From the NCBI GenBank assembly GCA_017643395.1, contig JAEPNP010000001.1, positions 1,323,806 to 1,387,805 on the forward strand: a DNA stretch of 64,000 bases. The letters are read 5' to 3'. The DNA comes from Rhodothermales bacterium (lineage in GTDB: Bacteria > Bacteroidota > Rhodothermia > Rhodothermales > UBA10348). Under the pieces are notes generated by a model that saw only the letters and a program-made list of their open reading frames with translations, did not search any database and had not been told where the DNA came from. Positions 53,952 to 62,024 of the stretch are shown here, piece after piece. The stretch's first letter is position 1, and each line of letters begins with the position of its first letter. The position numbers and the translations under genes were made by a program.

Positions 53952-54685
53952 CAGGAGTGAAGGTCGGGAGGGATGGGGCGTGCCACGGCCAACAGCGAGA
54001 CGCCGGCGGGCAGGTCGAAACGCGCCAGTAGACGGGACTCCGACGCCAGCAGTTTCATCAGCATGCGGTTGATGCGATGCGCGGGCAGCCCGGTGCCTGC
54101 GTGGTCCTGTCCTACGAAGCGCCCGAGCACGCGCACCACGGCCACCAGTGGGAGAAGCCACATATTGAACGCACTGATCCGCTGAACGTGCAGGCCGCCC
54201 GCTTCGAGCACCTGCCGCAGCGTGCGGCGCGTGTACCTGCGAAAGTGCCCGTTTCGCGTGTCGTGTGCACTCCACAACCACGGGCCGGCGGGCACCGTGA
54301 CGACAACAACTCCGTCGGCGCGGCAGGCGCGGGCGAGACCGCGCACGGCAGCCTCGTCGTCTTCGATGTGCTCGATCACATCCAGCGCCAACACGGCGCC
54401 ATACCGACCCGGCTCTACCGGCAGATCCGGCAGGGCCCCATCGACTACCTCTGCGGTGCGGCGAGCTCCGGCACGCGCCCGATCCTGGGGGTCGGGCTCC
54501 ACGCCCGTCACCGGCCCGAAATCGGCCAGCATGTCCAGGTTGGCTCCGTTGCCGCATCCAACTTCCAGCAAAGGTCCGCGCACCTCGAGGCCACGGAGGA
54601 TGCCGGCGAGAATGCGTCGCCGGCCCTCAAACCACCAGTGACGGTCCTCGGCCTGCGCGAGGGCGTCCCGCAGTGCCTTGTCCAT
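53951..54685 (-). CDS. Class I SAM-dependent methyltransferase
   Basis: 244 residues. Rossmann methyltransferase: HWWFEGRRRIL near the N-terminus, motif I LLEVGCGNGANLDML, acidic VTGVEPDP, motif LALDVIEHIEDDEAAV, and DGVVVVTVPAGPWLW. The 'HWWF' plus 'DVIEHIEDD' pattern is common in small-molecule or cell-surface-glycan methyltransferases. The substrate cannot be named. It overlaps both neighbours by 1 base (pheA stop and sigma start). Confidence 0.88.
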   Translation of the reverse strand: MDKALRDALAQAEDRHWWFEGRRRILAGILRGLEVRGPLLEVGCGNGANLDMLADFGPVTGVEPDPQDRARAGARRTAEVVDGALPDLPVEPGRYGAVLALDVIEHIEDDEAAVRGLARACRADGVVVVTVPAGPWLWSAHDTRNGHFRRYTRRTLRQVLEAGGLHVQRISAFNMWLLPLVAVVRVLGRFVGQDHAGTGLPAHRINRMLMKLLASESRLLARFDLPAGVSLLAVARPIPPDLHS

Positions 54686-55530
54686 CAGCCGGCCGGCCGG
54701 CGCTCGTAGGAGCCGAGCACCTTCACAAAAGCGGCGATCTCCTGCAGATGGCCGATGGCGTTGCTGACGGTTTCGTCCGCCACAGAGCCCGCCAGATCCA
54801 GGTAAAAGATGTACTTGCCCGGACTGCCTACAAGCGGGCGGCTTTCGATCTTGAAGAGATCGATGTCCCGCAAGGCGAAGACGGCCAGACTCTTGAAGAG
54901 CACGCCTGGAATGTTGTTGCCCGGCACGTAGAGCACGGACGTCTTGGGATCAGACAGCCTTCGCCCATCGCCCGCCTCCCGCTCCAGGGCCAAAAACCGC
55001 GTATAGTTGTTGGGATTGCTCTCAATGCCCGAAGCAAGCGTCGTCAGGCCGTATTCGCGGGCGGCGCTTTCGCTGGCGACGGCCGCCTGGGCAGGCTGTG
55101 CATCCTGGGCCACGCGCTTGGCGGCACCGGCCGTGTCGTAGGCGGGCACGGCCTCCGCATGAGGGAGCTCCCGTTTCAGGAAGTCTCGGCATTGGCCCAG
55201 CGCCTGAGGATGGGAGAGCACCGTGCGCACCTGGTCAACTGTGGTCCCGGGAATCCCGAGCAGGTGGTGCCTGATGCGCAGTTGCCATTCGGCACGGATA
55301 TGCACATCGTGGTCGCGCAGCAGGTCGTAGTTCGCGTGCACACTGCCGTGCAGCGAGTTTTCGATGGGCACGACCGCGGCGTGCACGGCTTCGCCTTCCA
55401 GGGCCTCGAACACCGCGTCGAAACTTGCACACGGCACGAGGGCCGCGCCGGGATAGAGCTTCAGCGCCGCCTCCTCGGAATATGCTCCGATCTCCCCCTG
55501 GAACGCTATGCGTCGCCCGGCGCCCATCAC
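54685..55530 (-). CDS. pheA: Prephenate dehydratase
   Basis: 281 residues, monofunctional type. Prephenate to phenylpyruvate in phenylalanine biosynthesis. PDT domain with IAFQGEIGAYSEEAAL, VVPIENSLHGSVH, LSHPQALGQC and the catalytic NNYTRFLAL (Thr-Arg-Phe), then an ACT regulatory domain at about 195-275 (PGVLFKSLAVFALRDIDLFKIESRP, the ESRP Phe-binding motif). There is no chorismate mutase domain. It overlaps argS by 4 bases and the methyltransferase by 1. Confidence 0.95.
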   Translation of the reverse strand: MMGAGRRIAFQGEIGAYSEEAALKLYPGAALVPCASFDAVFEALEGEAVHAAVVPIENSLHGSVHANYDLLRDHDVHIRAEWQLRIRHHLLGIPGTTVDQVRTVLSHPQALGQCRDFLKRELPHAEAVPAYDTAGAAKRVAQDAQPAQAAVASESAAREYGLTTLASGIESNPNNYTRFLALEREAGDGRRLSDPKTSVLYVPGNNIPGVLFKSLAVFALRDIDLFKIESRPLVGSPGKYIFYLDLAGSVADETVSNAIGHLQEIAAFVKVLGSYERRPAG

Positions 55531-57200
55531 ATGCGCTCCGGCGCTGAAATCCCCAACACACCCAGACCCGAAGCCAGGACCTGCTGGGCAGCACGGGCCA
55601 GCTGCAGGCGCGCGACCGCGATGCCTTCCTCCTCACCAATGATGCGGCAATTCCCGTAGAACTGAGTGAAGGCCACGGCAACCTCACGCAGGTAGGTAGC
55701 CAGCCGATGGGGTTCGTAGCTGGCCGCGCTCCTTTTCAGAACGGCCGGATAGCGCATCAGCTCCTTGATGAGATTCTCCTCGGCCTCGTGCACCAGCAAG
55801 GTCAGGTCGGCCTCGCCGCCGGCCTGCAAGCCGACCTCTTCCGCCTTGCGGATGATGCTGGCGATGCGTGCGTGAGCGTATTGCAGGTAGAATACCGGGT
55901 TCTTTTCTCCGGCCTCCTTGGCCAGATCCAGATCGAACTCCAGGTGGGTGTTAGGGGAGCGCATCAGGAAGAAGAAGCGCGTCACGTCTTCCCCTACCTC
56001 GTCCATGAGGTCATCCAGCGTGACGTAGGTGGCCTTTCGCGTGCTCATTTTTACGGGTTCACCGCCGCGAACCAGCGTCACGAACTGGTAGATGACCACG
56101 TGGATGCCGTCCGTGGCATGCCCCATGGCCTGCACTCCGGACAGCACATCCGGGAAGGTGGCAATGTGATCGGCCCCGAAGATGTCGACAATCCGGTCGA
56201 AGCCCCGCTTCACCTTGTCGATGTGATAGGCGATGTCGGGCAGGCGGTAGGTCGGCTCGCCAGACGACTTCACCAGCACGGTGTCCTGGTCCTTGCCGAA
56301 TTCGGTGGTCTTGAACCAGACGGCCCCGTCTTTTTCGAAGGCCAGTCCCTTGTCTTTCAGCGCATCGACGATCTCCCAGATGGCGCCCGATTCGTAGACG
56401 GTGCGCTCGTTGAAGTAGCCGTCCATGTGGATACCCATGCGGCCGAGCGTGCCTTCGATCTCCTCAAAGATGCGCTCCTGTGCGGCACGTCTGAAAACGT
56501 GCGCGTCATCCAGGCCGGCGCCGTGGGTCTCGAACAGCGTGCGCGCTATCTCCTGGATGTAGTCGCCCTGATAGCCATCCTCCGGAAAGGACTCGGGCAC
56601 GGTGATGGTTTCGCCCCCGGCAGCCTCGATTTCCTTGCTGGCATGTCCGGGGTCGGCGAGCGCGTTGTAGCGGGCAGCGACCGAATCGCCCAGCACCCGC
56701 ATCTGTCGACCCGCATCGTTGAAATAGTACTCGCGGGTAACCGCGAAGCCCTGGGTTTGAAGCAGGGTAGCCAGCGTGTCGCCCAGCACGGCGTTCCTTC
56801 CATGGCCTACGGTCAGCGGGCCCGTAGGATTGGCGCTGACGAATTCCACGATGGCCGTCTTTCCCGTCGGTGCGACGCGGCCATAGCCCGAACCGGCCTT
56901 CAGCATGCCACGCAGCGCGTTGGACAGGTAGGCCGGAGCAAACCGGAAATTGAGGAAGCCGGGGCCGGCTACCTCGACGGAGGACACCTGCTCCGGGTCC
57001 AGTTCCACCTGGGCCGCCAACTCGTCGGCGATGGCGCGCGGCGCCTTGCGGAAATGACGCGCCAACTGCAGGGCGGCGTTGGTGGCCAGGTCTCCGTGGT
57101 CCGGATTGTTGGGCTGCTGGAATTCGACCTCGAATCCGTCCGGGGCTCCGCCCATGGTATCGAGGGCGGCCAGGATCTGGGCCGACAGGTAGTCGCGCAT
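55527..57200 (-). CDS. argS: Arginyl-tRNA synthetase
   Basis: 557 residues from the ATG at 57200; an upstream in-frame start at 57296 would add a basic tail with no homology features and overlap the CBS gene. N-terminal Add1 domain, HIGH-type motif SANPTGPLTVGHGRN (VGHG at 131-134), then YYFNDAGRQMRVLG, and a C-terminal DALR anticodon-binding domain with RYPAVLKRSAASYEPHRLATYL. There is no KMSKS, as in many ArgRS; MSTRK is present near residue 380. Charges tRNA-Arg; essential. First gene of the tight run that continues through pheA. Confidence 0.96.
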   Translation of the reverse strand: MRDYLSAQILAALDTMGGAPDGFEVEFQQPNNPDHGDLATNAALQLARHFRKAPRAIADELAAQVELDPEQVSSVEVAGPGFLNFRFAPAYLSNALRGMLKAGSGYGRVAPTGKTAIVEFVSANPTGPLTVGHGRNAVLGDTLATLLQTQGFAVTREYYFNDAGRQMRVLGDSVAARYNALADPGHASKEIEAAGGETITVPESFPEDGYQGDYIQEIARTLFETHGAGLDDAHVFRRAAQERIFEEIEGTLGRMGIHMDGYFNERTVYESGAIWEIVDALKDKGLAFEKDGAVWFKTTEFGKDQDTVLVKSSGEPTYRLPDIAYHIDKVKRGFDRIVDIFGADHIATFPDVLSGVQAMGHATDGIHVVIYQFVTLVRGGEPVKMSTRKATYVTLDDLMDEVGEDVTRFFFLMRSPNTHLEFDLDLAKEAGEKNPVFYLQYAHARIASIIRKAEEVGLQAGGEADLTLLVHEAEENLIKELMRYPAVLKRSAASYEPHRLATYLREVAVAFTQFYGNCRIIGEEEGIAVARLQLARAAQQVLASGLGVLGISAPERM

Positions 57201-57238
57201 GCGTGGGGTGGTTCGCGGGGAGCCCGCAGGTGTGGCCG

Positions 57239-57667
57239 TCAGGCGGCGTCTTCGTCTTCGGGGCTTTCTACGAAATGATCCAGCAGATCGTGCCATGTCA
57301 CGATGCCGATCAGCGAACCTTCAAGATCAATTACCGGAAGCGCCGAGATGTCCAGGGCCAGCAGCATCTGTCCGGCGGATTCCACCGACGCCGTCGAGAG
57401 AATGGTGTAGGGCTGGGGGGTCATGACCTGATGCGCCTTCTTCTGCAGCGTGCGCAGGTCGCGGGAACGCTCGGAAGGTGAGTCGAGGAATGGGCTCAGG
57501 GCCCCCAGCACGTCTCGATCGGAGATGATGCCGAGCAGTTCACCCCGGTCCATGACCGGCAGGTGGTGGAAGCCGCCCTTGCCCAGCTTGTGCCGCACCA
57601 CGTGAAGCGGATCGTCCGCGTTGACGCGAACCACGTGGTGGGTCATGATGTCGTCGACGGTAGCCAT
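57239..57667 (-). CDS. Tandem CBS-domain protein
   Basis: 142 residues made of one CBS pair: MATVDDIMTHHVVRVNADDPL ... HLPVMDRGELLGIISDRDVLG and KAHQVMTPQPYTI ... ALPVIDLEGSLIGIVTWHDLL. Such stand-alone CBS proteins bind adenosine nucleotides and often regulate other proteins. It lies 38 bases upstream of argS on the same strand, so it may lead that operon. The upstream minus-strand sequence contains GTAATTTG near the ATG, which only partly matches the Bacteroidota -7 motif. Confidence 0.9.
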   Translation of the reverse strand: MATVDDIMTHHVVRVNADDPLHVVRHKLGKGGFHHLPVMDRGELLGIISDRDVLGALSPFLDSPSERSRDLRTLQKKAHQVMTPQPYTILSTASVESAGQMLLALDISALPVIDLEGSLIGIVTWHDLLDHFVESPEDEDAA

Positions 57668-57775
57668 GCCGCCAAATTACGGAATTGGGCCGCGTCAGGC
57701 GCGGGCCGGGTTTCGGGGCGACGGAAGGCGAACGAACCGCAAAACCTCCCGGAGTAACCTCCGTATGAGGCCGTC

Positions 57776-58435
57776 ATGATGCGCACTCTGCTCCTGTTGC
57801 TTCTCCTGACTCCGACGTCCGTGCTGGCCCAGGCCGAGCACGACTTCACGGTAGCCAGGGTCAAATACGCCGGAGGCGGTGACTGGTACAGCGACCCCCA
57901 GTCGCTTCCGGAGTTGCTGCGGTTTGTCCGCGCCAACACCCACATCGACGTGGCCCCGGAGGCAGAAACCGTCGAGCTGTCTTCCGAGAAGCTGTTTACG
58001 TTCCCGTACCTGTACCTCACCGGTCACGGCAATATGGTGCTCACCGAGCGCGAGGCGGGCCAGCTTCGCGACTATTTGCTGGGCGGCGGCTTCCTGCACG
58101 CGGACGACAACTACGGGCTGGACCAGCATTTCCGCCGGGAGATCAGGAAGGTATTCCCGGACCGTGAACTGGTTGAGTTGCCGTTCAGCCACGACATCTA
58201 TCACAACCACTTCGAATTCCCGAACGGCCTGCCGAAGATCCACGAGCACGACGGCAATCCGCCGCAGGGCTTCGGTATTCTGGATGACGATGGGCGGGTG
58301 ATGCTGTTCTACACCTTTGAGTCCGATCTGGGCGACGGCTGGGAGCCGGAGGCCGTGCACAACGACAGTCCTCAGCTCCGAATGGCGGCCCTCCGCATGG
58401 GTACCAACATCCTCACCTACGCCATGATGCGATGA
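57776..58435 (+). CDS. DUF4159 exported protein
   Basis: 219 residues; signal peptide LLLLLLLTPTSVLAQ (ATG at 57776, another in-frame ATG next to it). DUF4159 domain: FTVARVKYAGGGDWYSDP, LFTFPYLYLTGHGNMVLTE, LLGGGFLHADDNYGLD and LPFSHDIYHNHFEFPNGLPKI. Many DUF4159 proteins in Bacteroidota lie in gliding/aerotolerance operons, but none of those genes is here. It overlaps the next gene by 4 bases (ATGA). Function unknown. Confidence 0.88.
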   Translation: MMRTLLLLLLLTPTSVLAQAEHDFTVARVKYAGGGDWYSDPQSLPELLRFVRANTHIDVAPEAETVELSSEKLFTFPYLYLTGHGNMVLTEREAGQLRDYLLGGGFLHADDNYGLDQHFRREIRKVFPDRELVELPFSHDIYHNHFEFPNGLPKIHEHDGNPPQGFGILDDDGRVMLFYTFESDLGDGWEPEAVHNDSPQLRMAALRMGTNILTYAMMR

Positions 58436-58767
58436 AGACGACCCTGCGCCTGATTGTCGTGCTGGGTGTGGCTGGTTTCCTTTATGTGACCAATCCTGCG
58501 ACGCCGGAATTTGAGGCGTTCATCCAGCAGCGGGTTGAGGAGCGTCTGAGAGAAGAAACGGGCGATCGCACGCTGGGTCGACTGCTCACAGACCTCGGAT
58601 CCGACATTGTCGGCTCGCTCGCGGCCCGTGTCAGCGAGCGCTCCGACTACGGGATCTTCAGTGTGTACACGGTGGATGTCGGTGCCGACGGCGATCCTGA
58701 CGAGGCCTGGAAATTCCTTGGGATTGCCGGGCAATTCGTCGAGTTGTCGAGCCCCAATGCGGACTGA
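58432..58767 (+). CDS. DUF4359-like small membrane protein
   Basis: 111 residues. One N-terminal helix (LRLIVVLGVAGFLYVTNP), then a helical and mixed region and a short C-terminal beta part (YGIFSVYTVDVG, FLGIAGQFVEL), typical of DUF4359. The start overlaps the DUF4159 stop by 4 bases. Function unknown. The gene ends shortly before the putative glyA promoter. Confidence 0.75.
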   Translation: MKTTLRLIVVLGVAGFLYVTNPATPEFEAFIQQRVEERLREETGDRTLGRLLTDLGSDIVGSLAARVSERSDYGIFSVYTVDVGADGDPDEAWKFLGIAGQFVELSSPNAD

Positions 58768-58783
58768 TTGCGGCCTCAGGCGT

Positions 58784-58791
58784 TAGTTTTG
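58784..58791 (+). promoter_or_regulatory. Candidate Bacteroidota-type -7 element of glyA
   Basis: TAGTTTTG fits the TAnnTTTG consensus and lies 30 bases before the glyA ATG. The nearest TTG upstream (58768-58770) is only 13 bases away, short for the usual 19-21, so the match is partial. A small TTGGGT/ACCCAA hairpin overlaps its end. Confidence 0.4.
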
Positions 58792-58821
58792 GGTATCCAC
58801 CCAAGACCGGCCTGCTCCGCC

Positions 58822-60129
58822 ATGTCCCAGCTCCAGCATTCCGATCCCCAGGTCTTCCAGATCCTCGAGAAGGAAGTTCGTCGCCAGAACGACGGCCTTG
58901 AACTGATTGCCTCGGAGAACTTCGTATCCCGCCCCGTTCTCGAGGCGATGGGTTCTCCGCTCACGAACAAGTACGCGGAAGGTCTCCCGGGCAAACGCTA
59001 CTACGGCGGATGCGAGTTCGTGGATCAGGTGGAGGACGTGGCCCGAGACCGTGCAAGGCAACTGTTTGGTTGCGACTGGGTCAACGTGCAGCCCCACTCG
59101 GGTGCAAGCGCCAACGCCGCAGTCTATCTGGCCTTCATGGAGCCGGGAGACACCCTCCTCGGGCTGGACCTGGCACACGGTGGGCATCTCACGCATGGCA
59201 GCCCGGTCAACTTCTCCGGGATCCTGTACAACGCCGAGTACTACGGCGTGGAGAAGGAAGGCCCTCTGGCCGGCCGCATCGACATGGACAAGGTGCGCAC
59301 GCGCGCGTTGCAGGTGCGTCCGAAGATGATCTCCATCGGGGCCAGCGCCTACTCCCGGGACTTCGACTACCCCGCGTTTCGAGAGATTGCCGATGAGGTG
59401 GGTGCGTTCCTGTGGATGGACATGGCCCACACCGCGGGGCTCATCGCCGCAGGCGTGCTGAGCGACCCGATGCCACACTGCCACGTGGTGTCCACGACGA
59501 CACACAAGACGCTGCGTGGTCCCCGGGCGGGCATGATTCTCATCGGCAAGGACTACGACAACCCGTTCGGCAAGGTGGCGCCCAAGTCGGGGCGGGTGAA
59601 GCAGATGTCCGAACTGCTCGACTCTGCGGTATTCCCCGGTTATCAGGGAGGCCCGCTCATGCACGTCATTGCCGCCAAGGCGGTCGCATTCGGAGAGGCG
59701 CTGGACTCCAGCTTCCACGACTACGCTCGCCAGGTGGTCGACAATGCCCAGGCGATGGCCGCGGCGTTCGTCGAAAAAGGCTACGACCTCGTGTCGGGCG
59801 GCACGGACAATCATCTCATGCTGATTGACCTTCGCAGCAAGGGCCTGACCGGGAAGACCGCAGAGCAGGCGCTCGGCCAGGCGGAGATCACGGTCAACAA
59901 GAACATGGTGCCGTTCGACACGCAGAGCCCGTTCGTGACCAGCGGCATTCGGGTCGGCACGCCGGCCATGACCACGCGGGGCTTCGGCGAAGATGAATTC
60001 CGCCTTGTCGTGGACCTGATGGACCGTGTTCTGACCAACGTGGGCAACGAATCGGTGGCGACTGCCGTAAGGAACGAGGTCCGCGAACTGTGTGACCGAT
60101 TCCCACTCTACGATTTCGTGGTTGCCTGA
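58822..60129 (+). CDS. glyA: Serine hydroxymethyltransferase
   Basis: 435 residues from the ATG at 58822; the in-frame GTG/ATG stretch before it lies over the promoter region. PLP enzyme that interconverts serine and glycine and charges tetrahydrofolate with one-carbon units. Seen: [64 protein letters not shown] and the Schiff-base lysine K229 in [15 protein letters not shown]; then [19 protein letters not shown]. Full-length and intact. Confidence 0.97.
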   Translation: MSQLQHSDPQVFQILEKEVRRQNDGLELIASENFVSRPVLEAMGSPLTNKYAEGLPGKRYYGGCEFVDQVEDVARDRARQLFGCDWVNVQPHSGASANAAVYLAFMEPGDTLLGLDLAHGGHLTHGSPVNFSGILYNAEYYGVEKEGPLAGRIDMDKVRTRALQVRPKMISIGASAYSRDFDYPAFREIADEVGAFLWMDMAHTAGLIAAGVLSDPMPHCHVVSTTTHKTLRGPRAGMILIGKDYDNPFGKVAPKSGRVKQMSELLDSAVFPGYQGGPLMHVIAAKAVAFGEALDSSFHDYARQVVDNAQAMAAAFVEKGYDLVSGGTDNHLMLIDLRSKGLTGKTAEQALGQAEITVNKNMVPFDTQSPFVTSGIRVGTPAMTTRGFGEDEFRLVVDLMDRVLTNVGNESVATAVRNEVRELCDRFPLYDFVVA

Positions 60130-60196
60130 CCGGTAAGGCAGGCGGTCATGGAATCTGGCGTTTGGGTTCGTACTCTGTAGTGATCCCTGGATCCCC

Positions 60197-60796
60197 ATGC
60201 CCCAGTCCGCCCTGAACTCGACCGCCTATGCCGAGCTGCTAGATCTCGGCCGACGCCTGTATGATCGGGCGCTCGTGCGGCGTGAGCAGGAGCTGATCAC
60301 GGACCCCAGGGGTCAGCCGATAGGCTGGTTGCTGGATACGCGCATGCCGATGCTGGATGGCGCGTTGTTTCGCGAGGTCGGTTCCGTGGTGGCCTCCCGG
60401 CTTCGCAGCCGCGGTGTATCGCAGGTGGTGGGATTCGGATTCGGAGCATTCCCGCTGGTTACTTCCGTGCTGTCTGCGGAGTCTCATCCCGCGTTTCTGG
60501 GTGGGTTCGTGCGTGAGCAGCGCAAGCCACACGGGAGGCGGCGGCTGGTGGAAGGCCCCCTCGATCGATCCAGGCCCGTGGTCCTCGTTGACGACATCCT
60601 GAATTCAGGCCGCACAGCGAGCCGTGCTGTGGCTCTTTTGCGAAATGATGGTTTCCGCGTGGACGGCCTCATGACGCTGTTTAACTTCACCTGGAGCGGC
60701 GGGCGTGCCCGCATGGAGGCCCAGGGCCTCTGGGTCGATACGCTGCTGGATCTGAACCTGCGCGACAGTCAGCCGGGGAGTTCGGACTCGTACTAG
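60197..60796 (+). CDS. Phosphoribosyltransferase-like protein
   Basis: 199 residues. PRTase fold: DTRMPMLDGALFREVGSVVA resembles orotate PRTase N-terminal regions, and VVLVDDILNSGRTASRAV is the PRPP-binding loop. The core matches OPRT-like proteins, but the N-terminal hood is not that of PyrE and no other pyrimidine gene is near. Could act on a base, or be a PRTase-fold regulator. It lies between glyA and tatC (20 bases to tatC). Confidence 0.78.
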   Translation: MPQSALNSTAYAELLDLGRRLYDRALVRREQELITDPRGQPIGWLLDTRMPMLDGALFREVGSVVASRLRSRGVSQVVGFGFGAFPLVTSVLSAESHPAFLGGFVREQRKPHGRRRLVEGPLDRSRPVVLVDDILNSGRTASRAVALLRNDGFRVDGLMTLFNFTWSGGRARMEAQGLWVDTLLDLNLRDSQPGSSDSY

Positions 60797-60816
60797 GAAC
60801 GGGCGCCCCTTCCAAG

Positions 60817-61677
60817 ATGAAGCGGTTTTTCTCCGGGCGACGGACCCAGTCCGGGCCGCCCATTCCTGAAGGCCTCGAAGGCGCGTTCCCGCAACAGGCG
60901 GGGCTCGCGGAAATGGGATTCCTCGATCATCTCGAGGAAATGCGATGGGCCATCATCAAGGCCGGCATCGGAATCCTGCTCTGTACGATCGCGGCCTTCT
61001 TCTTCCGCCGCTGGATCATTGAGGTGCTGCTCCTGGGACCCAAGGACCCCGGGTTCTTCATGTACGAAGTCTTCGGGATCGATGCCGTCGAGTTCGTGCT
61101 CCAGAATCGCAACATCACCGGCCAGTTCTTCGCGGACATCGGCACCGTGTTTGCCGTGGGCATCATCATCGGCAGTCCGATCGCAGTCTACCAGTTGTGG
61201 AAGTTCATCGAGCCTGGCCTCTATCCCGGGGAGAAGAAGGGGCTACGCTTTGCGGCCGTCTTTGCGACGTTCTTTTTCATCCTTGGCATCAGCTTCGGCT
61301 ATCTGATTATCACGCCGCTGGCCCTCCAGTTCTTTGCCCAGTACTCCATCAGCCCGGAGATCACGAACGAGTTCGATATCTCCCGGTACTTCTCGATGAT
61401 CACATTCTGGGCTTTTGGTGCAGGGGTGCTGTTTGAGTTGCCCGTGGTGATCTATTTCCTGGCCAAGCTGGGCATCGCCACCCCGAACACGCTGCGAAAG
61501 TCCCGTAAGTGGGCCCTGATCTCGTGCCTGATTCTGGCGGCCTTCTTTACGCCGCCGGATCCCCTGAGTCAGATCCTGGTGGCCATGCCGCTGCTATTGC
61601 TCTATGAGGGCTCCATCTTCATCGCAGCTGGCGTAGAGAAGCGGCGCGAGCGGGAGTTGAACGAGGCTCTCGCGTAG
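60817..61677 (+). CDS. tatC: Sec-independent protein translocase TatC
   Basis: 286 residues. Twin-arginine translocase core. N-terminal cytoplasmic tail of 30 residues, then FLDHLEEMRWAIIKAG (conserved E in the first cytoplasmic region), six predicted TM helices, KFIEPGLYPGEKKG with the conserved loop Glu/Pro, and RYFSMITFWAFGAGVLFELPVVIYFL, then PPDPLSQILVAMPLLLLYEGSI. All are TatC hallmarks. No tatA/B gene is in the window. Its 3' end overlaps a possible small minus-strand gene. Confidence 0.96.
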   Translation: MKRFFSGRRTQSGPPIPEGLEGAFPQQAGLAEMGFLDHLEEMRWAIIKAGIGILLCTIAAFFFRRWIIEVLLLGPKDPGFFMYEVFGIDAVEFVLQNRNITGQFFADIGTVFAVGIIIGSPIAVYQLWKFIEPGLYPGEKKGLRFAAVFATFFFILGISFGYLIITPLALQFFAQYSISPEITNEFDISRYFSMITFWAFGAGVLFELPVVIYFLAKLGIATPNTLRKSRKWALISCLILAAFFTPPDPLSQILVAMPLLLLYEGSIFIAAGVEKRRERELNEALA

Positions 61678-61885
61678 AAGTCAGATCTGTCGGCTCTCGA
61701 TCGGCGAAGGAGTTGTCGGAGACACCGCCGGCGTGTCTGGACCTGGACGGAATCTGCTCCACTTTGCGGGTCATACGGTCCATGGCCTCGTTGTAGGCAC
61801 GCGCGTGGATGGACGCGCCTATCAGGACGCCGCCGAGGGCACCCCCCAGAACCACTAGCACAGTGATGGTCATCATTGTCGTCAA
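61619..61885 (-). CDS. Possible small membrane protein overlapping tatC end
   Basis: 88 residues. N-terminal hydrophobic helix (TITVLVVLGGALGGVLIGASI) then a polar, Arg/Ser-rich tail. The last 59 bases overlap the tatC 3' end on the opposite strand. No family recognised; the overlap and low-complexity tail keep confidence low. If real it would be translated toward tatC; its 5' end is divergent from the S41 gene. Confidence 0.4.
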   Translation of the reverse strand: MTTMMTITVLVVLGGALGGVLIGASIHARAYNEAMDRMTRKVEQIPSRSRHAGGVSDNSFADREPTDLTSTREPRSTPARAASLRQLR

Positions 61886-62024
61886 CCGGTTTCACCGCCG
61901 GGGGGAAGCGGCTGTGAACCCATGGTATCGGCCGCGGGCAGGGCGATTTTTAGTACCGCCGCCGGAAACTGAATCATCGCAGGCCGGAGGCCGTCTGAAA
62001 CCGACCAGCCAATCGACGCCCGAA

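Noticed and set aside
53952-54557. Longer sigma-factor reading with 200 extra N-terminal residues
   Set aside because: The extension is antisense-like Arg-rich text over the methyltransferase gene; the ATG at 53951 gives a normal ECF N-terminus.
55707-57278. Plus-strand open frame of 523 codons opposite argS
   Set aside because: Shadow of argS.
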